Source: Schizochytrium sp. TIO01
Taxonomy: Eukaryota; Sar; Bigyra; Thraustochytrida; Thraustochytriidae
Reading direction: 5' to 3'
NCBI GenBank assembly: GCA_004764695.1
Contig: SMSO01000007.1
Span: 1,805,270-1,869,269 of the forward strand
Length of the DNA stretch: 64,000 nucleotides
The translations under genes were made by a program, and so were the position numbers. The notes beneath the pieces are model-generated. The model ran no database searches, was not told where the DNA came from, and worked only from the letters and a program-made list of their open reading frames with translations. Shown one piece after another: positions 21,576 through 31,113 of the stretch (position 1 is its first letter; each line of letters starts with the position of its first letter).

Positions 21576-22244
21576 GTATTCATCATGGACGGTGGAAGCA
21601 GCTCTCTTTAAATGGTGGCGAAGAGAAGATTGGCACAGGACTTGCGAGTTGAGGAGAATGTATTGCAAGAACGACAACTCGACTTGAAGGCGGCCTCCAC
21701 AACACAATCATCGAACAACGTAAATGTTATCATGACGGTGGGATGGCGACTGTCATAGCAGCCTGAACCTTTCAACCTAACTAACCAAGAGTAGGGGTGA
21801 GTGCCAAACCTCGTGGATCACACGCCAGCTCACATGATGCAGATCTTCCGTATTGACGATGATTGGTTGAATAACAGTTGTGCGAATTGCCTACGAGTCT
21901 TGCAATGCACTAGAAGGACCGCACGGACGCGCGAATCGAACTTAGAAATGTCAACAGTCCACAGCTCTGGCTTGATGCGCATTAGTAGATGGATTATCCA
22001 CCTACATTGCGACGGCAGTGGGTAATTGCTCATGAATTGAGGTATTAGGTATGCATGATGTTGGAAACAAGCTGGCCAACCCCCAGTCGCCATGCATATT
22101 GCAGAGGCGCAGCCTGGGCCTTTGTGTCCTTGAGGACATCTACAATACATTCAGGGTCGCTTGCTTTGTCTTTCACATGGACATGTGGCCTAGCGTAGCG
22201 AAGGAGGCAGCATAATCTTTTTGATAGCTCATCACAATCCAGCT

Positions 22245-22284
22245 GGGAAAGCAAACCTGTAACTCCGAAGTCTCAAAACCTGAC
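22245..22284 (+). promoter_or_regulatory. Conserved leader block of TLC-like gene 1
   Basis: The 36 nt from 22245 (gggaaagcaaac ... gtctcaaaacc) closely match 27108-27143 upstream of the second paralogue, while the surrounding spacers do not align. The block sits just before the ATG at 22285 and 30 nt further upstream in the other copy. It is probably part of the duplicated 5' untranslated region or core promoter; function is inferred from conservation only. Confidence 0.45.
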
Positions 22285-23511
22285 ATGAGCACCATGCCGG
22301 ATAACACAGCAGGAAGTACTCCTGAGGTGAAGGCGAAGCGGCAACATAAAAAGATTGGAGGAATGTCTCGAGGCAAACTTATTAGTCTCGTCGTAATTTT
22401 TGCATTAATCCAAGTTAATTTTTGGGTCATTGAATATGACAAACACGTACAAGATCCCAACCGATCTGGTTTGAACGGGCAGGTCTTCACTACAGTGATT
22501 CTGACTTTGTATATTTTAGCGAGCTTTCTCGATGGAGTGTTGGACACATTTCCCCGGACCAAATCGCTCGATTCAGAAAAGAGGCGAAAGCTCCTTGTTC
22601 ATGCTCTTGAAGCAACGTGGGGCACCTTTGTGCTAGCATTGATGATCATGATGTTTTTGAGAATATACATATTGCGGCGCCCGCAAGGCTGTGATATCAA
22701 CTATGTGTCGATGGAGAAGTTCATAAGTCCGCCTCCGGCGATTCGTATGGAGGGCTTGCCTTCAGAGGCCCTCGGTTTTCCTGTGGTCAATCCCGGTTCA
22801 GATGTTTTGGTTCTCTCTGTGTCTGAGACTGAGAGGCTACAGACGCTCACCAACGATTGTGTATATCAGAACATGTATTGGATGGAGTTTGCGGCAGCTT
22901 GCCTCGTTTCCATGTACATTTTTGAACTGGTTACGTTAATGTCGTACATGCGTGTGAGTCTTCTGATTCACCATTTTGTAACCGTTGGTGTTATGTATAT
23001 GTACGCTGCATTTCCTCAGAGTACAACAACGTTCCTTTTGTTGTTCCAGCAGTTGTTTTTTGCCGTATTTGAGCAACCGACTTTCATTGCGCTTGTCCTT
23101 TATCGGCTTTCCGGCAATAAGAAATTGCACGCACGATGGTTTTGGGCCGGGGCGGTTAGCTTTGCATTTACAAAGCTAGCAGCTGCAGTAATCTTCATCT
23201 ACTTCGAGGTGACAATTCCAGACCTGCCTCGTTATTTAGCCCCGGTTCTTGTTTGCTTTCAGGTCCCAGCCTACCTGGCTCAAGCTTACTCAGCGTACGC
23301 TCAGTATATGATGTATCTGCGCATCAGCAAGCACGAAAAGCGCAGTAATTCTTTAGAAAACGCTCCGAAAGATGCATCGATCAAGATTTCTGCAAAGCCA
23401 ACTGGCGCAGCACAACCCAAGGCTGAGTCCTTGCATGTAACTAACCCTGAGGGCAGCGACAGCGACACAGGCTCTTCTTCTGATGATAATCTTGAGCTTG
23501 AAATTGTTTAA
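22285..23511 (+). CDS. Multipass membrane protein, TLC-like (paralogue 1)
   Basis: This 408-residue integral membrane protein has about eight hydrophobic segments: roughly 33-52, 68-88, 108-130, 200-222, 226-245, 250-275, 285-305 and 312-335. A polar loop of about 65 residues lies between segments three and four. The stretch YIFELVTLMSYMRVSLLIHH (about 213-232), followed by FVTVGVMYMYAAF, has the paired His and aromatic pattern of TLC (TRAM/LAG1/CLN8) domains, which act in lipid synthesis, transport or sensing in the ER. The ceramide-synthase Lag1p motif is not complete, so no reaction is claimed. The cytosolic tail is charged and ends in an acidic Ser/Asp cluster (SDSDTGSSSDDNLELEIV). A paralogue with the same layout lies 3.7 kb downstream on the same strand. 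Its membrane topology is well supported; the TLC family is tentative. Confidence 0.75.
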   Translation: MSTMPDNTAGSTPEVKAKRQHKKIGGMSRGKLISLVVIFALIQVNFWVIEYDKHVQDPNRSGLNGQVFTTVILTLYILASFLDGVLDTFPRTKSLDSEKRRKLLVHALEATWGTFVLALMIMMFLRIYILRRPQGCDINYVSMEKFISPPPAIRMEGLPSEALGFPVVNPGSDVLVLSVSETERLQTLTNDCVYQNMYWMEFAAACLVSMYIFELVTLMSYMRVSLLIHHFVTVGVMYMYAAFPQSTTTFLLLFQQLFFAVFEQPTFIALVLYRLSGNKKLHARWFWAGAVSFAFTKLAAAVIFIYFEVTIPDLPRYLAPVLVCFQVPAYLAQAYSAYAQYMMYLRISKHEKRSNSLENAPKDASIKISAKPTGAAQPKAESLHVTNPEGSDSDTGSSSDDNLELEIV

Positions 23512-25415
23512 GGAATTAAGTACATCATTTTCCAACTTTAAAATATGTAGTTAAGCTATAGAGACTTCTAGAGAGGTTGTTATTCCATACACACTCGAAC
23601 ACGGATTGACTATTCTTTTCAAAATTCTTTTTAAATTAAAATTAAAAGTACCTCAAGATTTTGCATTTTATTTGGCACTCCGATATATAAATTGCAAATT
23701 ATACTAACAGACCTGCTCATTTCCGAGTGCCAGATGCTCTTTCACCCTCAATACAGATGGTAAGGAAACACTTGATTTGTTTGCTATGGTGGTACCTCGA
23801 AAGTTAATCCTTTTTGCTGACATGGGACTCATTTATTCATTATTAATATAATAAAATAAAAATTAAAAAACGTTTTTTGCATTTTTTTCTCTTCTTTATT
23901 ATCAACAAACGTAATGTCCAAGATTGCCAGGGGATCAATGACCCAATCCTATTTGCTACGGCACAAATCCAAAGCGTTTGCCCGAACTAGACTTGGATAT
24001 GCAAAGAAGAAGACGCAAGTCCATACCACGAATCAAACCCCTCACCAGCATTTATGTTGAAAGGTCTTCACCCAATACCACGAACACGATTCTTTGCCCT
24101 TGTTGGGTTGGATTAGCTTGCCCCCAAAAGTGTGTGTCGATATGCGCGTACCCGAGCTCAGTTGTTGTTCCGGGTTTAGAAATGACTAGGTTTATAAATT
24201 TATTGCGGGATTTTTATTGTCCTGGAGAACATATTTGTACTCTGGTTTTGCACTCGTTGCTTGGTTGGCTGGCTGCTTGGTTGGTAGGCTCAGCCCAGGT
24301 ACTAATTTGGTGGTACGCGACATTGTCATCAACGCTTAAAGGTAGTGCGTGCGATGTGTGCATGCGATACGCTCGTGTTACTGCTCTTGCTACTGCTGCT
24401 ACTGCTGCTGCTCCTTTGCGCACGCAACAAAATGCAATGGTTTTAGTGATTTCATCGAATGTATGCAAGGCAATGCAGTAAATACTGCAATATTCTCGAG
24501 GGCAATGTGAGCTTTAGATGCGTTGAAGTTTTCAGTTTTGTTTCAAGTTTTCCTCAAATCTACTCCGAGATTGCCTTTCCTACCTCACCTCAGCTTGGGG
24601 CGAGTCGCCTCACACCAGTTGCGCCAGAATCTGTGTCTCCCTCACCGATATCTAATATTAATTTACACAATTTGCTAGGATTTGTTGATGATGCAGCAAC
24701 CACACAAACACTCAAACACTCACCTTTAGTTGGCACTTTGACAGTTCATTGCATGCCACACAGAGTGGAAAATTTATAGCTCTGAAACTAACATTTTAAA
24801 AGCACTCCCAGGGAAAATACAGTATAAAAATAGAAAAAGTTATTTTTGAGCATCCGAAACAAAACGAGACGAATTCGAGATCCAGCGCCTTGAAGTCTAT
24901 GACCAGAATACCACATCCTTGCGACGTAGACGTTCACATCACGGCGCCACATTCCTATAAGTAGATCTGCCTCCCATCGCGAAACTCAGGTCCAACAGAT
25001 TAAAGACGGGAGACCAACTTTTATCAAAATAATGTTTTAATTAAAAAATAATTTAATCAAGAATATATATAAAGTTAGTCGTAAAAATGGGGAAACCGCA
25101 AGTGTAAAAAGACCTTGAAAGTGAGATTGGACTCCGCGCTGTTTTCAACAACTCGTGCTAAACGCTTTGAGGCTGGTACATCGACCCTAGGCCGCACTTA
25201 GTCCAGGGTCCTTGCAAATGTGGCTTTTTCGAGCTGGTGGTTGATGATGGAGCGCAATGTAACTTGGCTTCACAATGAAGAACTGTAGTTAAGAAAGACT
25301 TCATTTGCACTTATGCAGGTCGGTTCATTGATTGGAGGTACTACCACAAGATACGCTGTGCATGGAATATCCTAAAGTTTACAGTAGAAGGCTGCCTTTT
25401 AGGGCTGCACGTGCG

Positions 25416-25541
25416 AAGTTCAAGTTCAAGTTCGAGATCAAGTTCGAGATCAAGTTCGAGATCGAGATCAAGCTCAAGCTCAAGCTCAAGCTCAAGCTCA
25501 AGCTCAAGCTCAAGCTCAAGCTCAAGTTGAAGTTGAAGTTG
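25416..25541. repeat. AAGCTC hexamer array (open frame encoding Lys-Leu repeats)
   Basis: A tandem array of 6-bp units starts as AAGTTC/GAGATC variants, becomes about 12 uniform AAGCTC units, and ends in AAGTTG. A plus-strand frame (25332-25664, 110 codons) reads through it as KFKFKFEIKFEI followed by a long Lys-Leu run. The array is certain. Whether the peptide is made is unknown, and the flanking sequence resembles no protein I know. Confidence 0.8.
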
Positions 25542-27107
25542 GAGAAGAGCTGTAGCTCAACTCTTCTCGGACACGTTGTTCAGCACGCCCAGCAAGCAAG
25601 TATGCGGCCCTGGAAATTCGTGGCTCTTTCACTTGTTTCCGCGTACTGGGTTTTGGGAGCGTGAGCTCTGTAGAGGCTAACAAATTGCCTCTAGAAAGCA
25701 GAAGAACTCCGAGAAGAATGCCACCTACTACAGAAACGAAGCAGCCGCCATCTCTTCCATTCCGACTGGGTTCAGAGCGAGTACTGTCTACCTGCTACAG
25801 GGGCATGCGAAGCAGAAATAAAGCGGCTGCTTTTCGCCAACACTCTGCCCAAAGTCGCCATTCACGCGGCATTAGACTATCCAGGCACGCCTATCTAGCA
25901 AGTAGCTAGCTAGTCCTAGATTTGTTAATCTTGACAACCGTGACTGTAGCGCTCCTAGTCTCGCGTCGAACTAACACTAACACGAGATAACTAAGTCTAA
26001 AGGTACTCGTGGTGTTTGCGATGTGGTTAATCAACTGTTGGAAGTGCCCTGCGTGCAGATAGTTAGATAGATACTCGCCAGAAACAAAAGTTCACAAGTG
26101 CTGCATGATTGTTTTAATTCATAAAAAGGATGGAAACTTTTCTAAGCTGTGAGAAAACATGGATAAGTTCAGGCTTTGTAAATCCTGGATGGACGTGTGG
26201 TCGGTTTTCGTTAGTCTTGCTATTGCTAGAATAGGTGAGAGCAAAGTACTTGAAAGCCTCTCTATAGTTTTGGCTGATTTGAGATGGCTTGACTTTTTTG
26301 ATGGGATCACTGGCGTGATCAACTGGATCTAACACTACCTAGTACCTACTTTGTTGGGGTTTACCATAAGCCTCCAAGTTGTATTTCATAAGTCCCTGAG
26401 ATTTGATTTAATGGATGCGAGAAAATCGCTGCTGCAGGACATGGCGAGGTTGGCTAATGGCAGAAGGTCGACTCCGAGTGCATGGATAAGAAGTAGTCTA
26501 CGGTTCCGTTTACCGCTTTTTAGCATGGAGTGTTTGGGAAGGGCTGTTTATGAGTTTTATATATTTTGAAGACATCATAGTGCTGTACTTTAAAAAACTT
26601 AAAAATAATAAAAATAATAAAAAAACTACTACCGAGGAAGTCCATACGTGGACAACAAAATCAAGCATATGATGTCAAAACAATGTCAATTTCAAATTTT
26701 ATTGGTTGAAGATCAAGTCCCATGCCAGCCTTTTAACGTGAGAAAAGTTACCTTTTCAATTACGTAGCTTATGATGTCAAGGACATCTATACTAGAAACA
26801 AGGGCCGACACTTAAAATAGTTGCTCAGTGTGTCAAAGTAGAATTATTTTCTATATTCGTCGCCGCCAAAGAAATAGTATCTGCCTACCTACCTGATAGC
26901 ACTAGACCCTCTCTGGATTTGGAAGTGTTGCGGAGAGCACCGCTTGAGGTCCTCCAAAAAAAGCAATAAAGAAGTGTATACCCCAAATAGTTGTAGCCAT
27001 TCTTTGGCAGGTTTTAACATTCTGAACTATAAGCTCCATTATGCTTTGTTTGTTTCACAGGTTAAAGACATCACAATTTGGTACATAGTTGATTTGAACA
27101 AAAGGTA

Positions 27108-27143
27108 GGGGAAGCAAACTCAAATCTCAAGGGTCTCAAAACC
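27108..27143 (+). promoter_or_regulatory. Conserved leader block of TLC-like gene 2
   Basis: Counterpart of the block at 22245-22280 (shared core gaagcaaac ... tctcaaaacc), 30 nt upstream of the ATG at 27174. It is the only part of the upstream spacers that clearly aligns between the two copies. Confidence 0.45.
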
Positions 27144-27173
27144 AAAACACCAGTCTTCATTTAGAAAGGAAAC

Positions 27174-28410
27174 ATGAAAGCCATTCGAAATAGCCCAGAA
27201 GAGACTTCCTTTGAGGAAAAACCAACCAGCCGGTATGCATTGGTCGGAGGAATGTCTCGACGCAAAGGTATCAGCCTCGTAGTTTTGTTTGCAATGGTCC
27301 AGACGAACTTCTGGATTATCGAACATGATAAACATCTTCAAGATCCCAATCGATCTGGCTTGAACGGGCAAGTATTCATCACAGTCATGCTATCGATGTA
27401 TATTCTAGCCAGCTTTCTCGACACAGCTCTGGACACATTCCCAAGGGCTAAAGCTCTCGATTTAGAAAAGAGGCGCAAGCTTCTTGTTCACGCCCTCGAA
27501 ACTACATGGGGTACCTTCGTGCTAGCACTGATGACTACAATGTTTGTGAGAATCTATATTTTGCGGCATCCCGAGGGCTGTGATGTTGAGTATGTATCAC
27601 TGGAAAAGTTCACAAGTCCACCTCCAGCAATTCGTACGGAAGGCCTTCCTTCAGAAGCACTCGGCTTTCCCGTAGTCAATCCCGGGTCTGATGTATTAGT
27701 TCTTTCAACAGCTGAGACAGAGAGGTTTCAGAAACTCACTAACGACTGCGCATATCAGAATATGTATTGGATGGAGTTCGCCGCTGCTTCTGTTGTCTCC
27801 ATGTACATTTTCGAACTGATTACATTAATGTCGTACATGCGTGTGAGTCTTTTGATTCACCATTTTGTGGCCATTGGGCTCGTCTACTTGTATGCTGCAT
27901 TTCCTCAGAGTACGGTGACTTTTCTTTTGGTGTTCCAGCAGCTATTTTTTGCTGTATTTGAGCAGCCAACTTTCATTGCGCTTATTCTTTACCGGTTATC
28001 TGACAACAATAAGTTGCACGCACAGTGGTTTTTGGCTGGCGCACTCAGCTTTCTCACTACCAAAGTTAATCGCCGCAACATTGTTCATCTACTTCGAGGC
28101 AACAATCCCAGATTTGCCTCGTTACCTAGTTCCAGTTCTTCTTTGCTTTCAGGTTCCTGGATCGCTAGCCCAGTTATATTCAGCGTATGCCCAATACATG
28201 ATGTACCTGCGAATTAAGAAGCAAGAAAGACGCAGCAAGCGTAGCAGGTCCTCCCAAAACTCTATTGAAGATGAATCCAACAAAATTTCTGCAAATTCAG
28301 CAGATAAAGCACAGATGAAAACGGATCCTTTGGACTCGCCCAAGCCTCAAGACACTGATAGTGACTCTGGGTCTTCGGAAGATGATAACCTTGAACTTGA
28401 AATTGTTTAA
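27174..28410 (+). pseudogene. TLC-like membrane protein paralogue 2, single-base frameshift
   Basis: This copy matches paralogue 1 along its whole length, including the membrane segments and SLLIHHF (27850-27870), the SPPPAIR loop and the acidic end DDNLELEIV. The first frame leaves the family at about 28061 and ends at 28217. Sequence after 28061 continues the family in the next frame to 28410. Alignment with paralogue 1 shows one extra C in the CC at 28060-28061 (ACTACCAAAG here, TTTACAAAG there). Both sides remain open and conserved, so the break is either recent or a sequencing error. If genuine, the protein would lose its last two or so membrane segments and the acidic tail. An intron does not explain it, as no sequence intervenes. 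The intact length would be about 411 residues. Confidence 0.7.
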
Positions 28411-28678
28411 CGCTGAATATTCATGAGAATCTAATTTCTAAATTCAAAATGAAAAAATAATTAAAAATAGACTTATTTTGTTGATGCGGATATTCCTTCT
28501 ACTTTTTTTAATGCTCCAAGAGACATATATCTTGACAAACTTGCTAAGAATCTTTGCAGATTTGCCTAACAGTGTCAAGTTATGTGCCTGCCCATGTTGT
28601 TGTTGGTTCATACTATATCAGGAACTGCAAAGCAAAGACTAGAGCCTATCTCAGAGAGAGCTTTCTTTACCTGGAAAT

Positions 28679-28832
28679 CCACGTCAGGTTCACGTTTCAA
28701 TCGTGCTGCGCAAACTGTTAGTACCTTGAGCTTTCACCTCTTCAATCCTTCAATACCACATCAGATCCACGATTCAATTGTGCTGCACGAACTGTCAGCA
28801 CCTTGAGCTTTCACCTCTTCATTCCTCCAATA
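28679..28832. repeat. Two-copy 77-bp imperfect tandem repeat
   Basis: Units 28679-28755 and 28756-28832 align end to end. Both contain a run CCTTGAGCTTTCACCTCTTC and a preceding CGTGCTGC/TGTGCTGC block, with scattered substitutions between them. It lies 270-420 nt downstream of TLC-like copy 2. Confidence 0.85.
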
Positions 28833-29079
28833 AAAGTACGAATAGGGCCTATTTCACTATCAAAACCCTTAAATATGTCCTTTCAAGGATAAAAACAGAA
28901 AAAGCGATAGTAACCTAGGTATGATGGGTCTGCTTGACTTTGTAAATGATATTGCTCACGTATGAGGCAAATTAAGATTGGGCGAACTTCAACCATCTAT
29001 CAGCAATCCACTACAATACCAACCAAAAAAGGATGGAAACCTATCCCACTTTATATAATGATAAACCCACATTATGAGT

Positions 29080-29131
29080 GAGAATAAATGAATGAGTATA
29101 AATGACTGAATGACTGAATGAATGAATAAGT
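29080..29131. repeat. TGAA/TGAC microsatellite
   Basis: Imperfect tetranucleotide run of GAATGAATGAG and AATGACTG units, about 250 nt upstream of the eEFSec start. Confidence 0.8.
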
Positions 29132-29382
29132 AGAGGGCACTAGTAACTAGTATCCAACTCCATCATTCCAGTTCAATAAACGGCACCTGGCTTGCCACGC
29201 AAGACACGCGGGTCGATAGTGTGGAGTTTGTTAAGACTCTTTACTTCGTGTGCACACGCATCGTCCTCACCTAGCTTTGCCGGTGCACTGAGGAAGGTTG
29301 AATTGGGGCTTCATCTTTGCAGGTGAATTGCGCTCGGAGCTAAGACCTTTCACGCGACCTTGGACTCAAAGCCGACTCTAAA

Positions 29383-31095
29383 ATGGCAGCTCTTGCAAAC
29401 TCTCATACAGATCTTGTCAATGTGAACGTAGGTGTTTTGGGCCACGTCGATTCTGGCAAGACCTCCCTAGTGAGAGCCTTGAGCACGCTCTTGTCTACGG
29501 CTGCGTTAGACAAACATCCGCAGTCCAAGGAACGAGGAATTACTTTGGACCTTGGCTTTAGCGCCTTTCAAGTTGAGGCCCCGCCACAGCTGGCAGATTT
29601 GGGCATCAAGCAAGTCCAGTACACGCTTGTAGACTGCCCAGGTCATGCTTCACTCATTCGCACTATCATTGGCGGGGCTCAAATCATCGACCGCATGATC
29701 CTTGTGGTTGATGTGACAAAGGGTATCCAAACGCAGACTGCGGAGTGTCTGGTGATTGGAGAGATTCTCACCGATGACCTCATAGTAGTGCTGAATAAGA
29801 TCGACCTCTTGCCTGCAGCAACGCGCGAGGCGTCAATTGAAAAGGTGACCAAACTTATTGAGCAGGCTCTATCCACGACCCGTTTTAAGGGAAGCCCTAT
29901 TGCAAAAATTTCAGCCATTGTGGGCGGCGATGGTAAGGATGGTGTTGGTAGTGCATCCTCTTCCGCTGCAGCGGACCACGGCGGTGCTGGCGTGGTCACG
30001 GAGGGTCTTGACGACCTGGTGAATTTGATTCGCGACACAACCAAAATGCCTGACCGCGGCGATGCCTCTGCAGAGCCATTATACTATTCAGTAGATCATT
30101 GTTTCCCTATCAAAGGGCAGGGAACTGTAGTTACTGGCACAATTTTAGGTGGCAGCGTCAAGGTAGGGGAGACCGTTGAAATCCCGCAACTTGGCCTGGA
30201 ACGCAAGGTGAAGTCAATGCAAATGTTCCGTAAGCCTGTACAGAATGCATCCAAGGGTGATCGTGTGGCCTTATGTTTTGCAAATCTCAGCGCCGAGTCA
30301 ATGGAGCGCGGAACGCTCACCACACCTGGCTCTGTGCCAAGTACGTCTGCAGCCATCGTGCTTCTGCGTAAAGTGCGGTATTTCCCACTGGAATGTAAGT
30401 CTGGGTCCAAGCTGCATGTCACGGTCGGTCATACCACAACGTTAGCAAAGGTGACCTTTTTTGGCTCGCAAGAGCTTAAGCAGATTGCTGCAAGCTGTGT
30501 CGGCAAAAATCTTCCCCGCGTCGAGTTTGATGTAGATGCAGAGTATTTGTGTGACGAAGAGCTGCTTGCGGGTGGCAAGGCAAAGGGCGGGCCGATATTA
30601 CAATGGGCGTTGCTCAACTTCGAGCAGCCAATTATTTGTCAACAAGGTGCAATGGTCATTGGATCAAGGTTGGACTTGAATGTAGAAACAAAATCATGTA
30701 GAATTGCATTTTATGGACGAGTGTCTAAGCAGTACCCAAAGCCACCCACTGAAGAGGAACTTGCGGCTCTACGGGTGTTTCGGTACAAGGAGCGTTATGG
30801 CGCAGTTGATCGAATTACGGACAAGAGCGCCGACGCGGATGGCAAGGTACGAGATGTGGTGGCCAAGAATATGTTTTCAAAAGATACGGACATGAGCAAA
30901 TTTGTCAACCTTGCGGTGCTAACAGATGCGGGTGAAAAGGGGCGCATTTCTTCCTCGTTTGGCAAAACGGGCAAATTTAATGTGCACTTCCCTACAGGAG
31001 CCGTTGTGAAAAAGGGCGACCGCCTAACGTTGCGACATAAGCGCATGATCTTTGCTACAGCAGAGGAGCGTAAAAAACTCCTCCAGGACTCTTAA
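29383..31095 (+). CDS. EEFSEC: Selenocysteine-specific elongation factor eEFSec (SelB)
   Basis: This 570-residue GTPase delivers Sec-tRNA(Sec) to the ribosome at recoded UGA codons. The GTPase motifs are in order: G1 GHVDSGKT at 20-27, the G2 region KERGITLDLGF at 49-59, G3 DCPGH at 84-88 and G4 NKID at 138-141. KERGITLDLGF is the eEFSec wording, distinct from the ERERGITI of EF-1A and EF-Tu. Domain 2 begins at about 230 (YYSVDHCFPIKGQGTVVTGT), followed by domain 3. The C-terminal domain 4 contains GRISSSFGKTGKFNVHFPTG, typical of the eukaryotic factor. An Ala/Ser/Gly-rich insertion at about 185-205 interrupts the GTPase domain. The ATG at 29383 leaves a normal short N-terminus. Its presence implies selenoproteins in this organism. 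It converges on the RMDN-like gene with 18 nt between stop codons. Confidence 0.95.
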   Translation: MAALANSHTDLVNVNVGVLGHVDSGKTSLVRALSTLLSTAALDKHPQSKERGITLDLGFSAFQVEAPPQLADLGIKQVQYTLVDCPGHASLIRTIIGGAQIIDRMILVVDVTKGIQTQTAECLVIGEILTDDLIVVLNKIDLLPAATREASIEKVTKLIEQALSTTRFKGSPIAKISAIVGGDGKDGVGSASSSAAADHGGAGVVTEGLDDLVNLIRDTTKMPDRGDASAEPLYYSVDHCFPIKGQGTVVTGTILGGSVKVGETVEIPQLGLERKVKSMQMFRKPVQNASKGDRVALCFANLSAESMERGTLTTPGSVPSTSAAIVLLRKVRYFPLECKSGSKLHVTVGHTTTLAKVTFFGSQELKQIAASCVGKNLPRVEFDVDAEYLCDEELLAGGKAKGGPILQWALLNFEQPIICQQGAMVIGSRLDLNVETKSCRIAFYGRVSKQYPKPPTEEELAALRVFRYKERYGAVDRITDKSADADGKVRDVVAKNMFSKDTDMSKFVNLAVLTDAGEKGRISSSFGKTGKFNVHFPTGAVVKKGDRLTLRHKRMIFATAEERKKLLQDS

Positions 31096-31113
31096 AAATC
31101 AAATATTGAATCT

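Larger units (their letters stand above)
16493..22284. other. Gene-poor 5.8-kb spacer
   Basis: No conserved gene was recognised between the PDZ-PH start and the first TLC-like gene. Open frames are short (up to 113 codons). The stretch contains a TAAA run (19325-19347), a CTTG run (21018-21054) and an ATTC run (21551-21575). One basic frame on the minus strand (21303-21515) is noted separately. The last 40 nt before 22285 are shared with the leader of the downstream paralogue. Base composition is AT-rich throughout, and I see no transposon ends. Confidence 0.4.
23512..27173. other. Spacer between the TLC-like paralogues
   Basis: This 3.66-kb AT-rich spacer includes a hexamer array at 25416-25541 and a 167-codon unrecognised frame (23978-24481 +), which runs through a CTGCTA-type repeat and is probably chance. 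No remnant of a third paralogue was seen. A conserved leader block lies at its end (27108-27143). Confidence 0.4.
28411..29382. other. Intergenic spacer with 77-bp tandem duplication
   Basis: This 972-nt gap lies between TLC-like copy 2 and eEFSec, both on the plus strand. It contains a two-unit 77-bp imperfect repeat (28679-28832) and a TGAA-type microsatellite (about 29080-29131). The eEFSec promoter should lie in its last part. Confidence 0.5.

Noticed and set aside
23978-24481. 167-codon plus-strand frame between the TLC-like genes
   Set aside because: Composition is mixed, it runs through a short CTGCTA-type repeat, and no domain or paralogue is visible.
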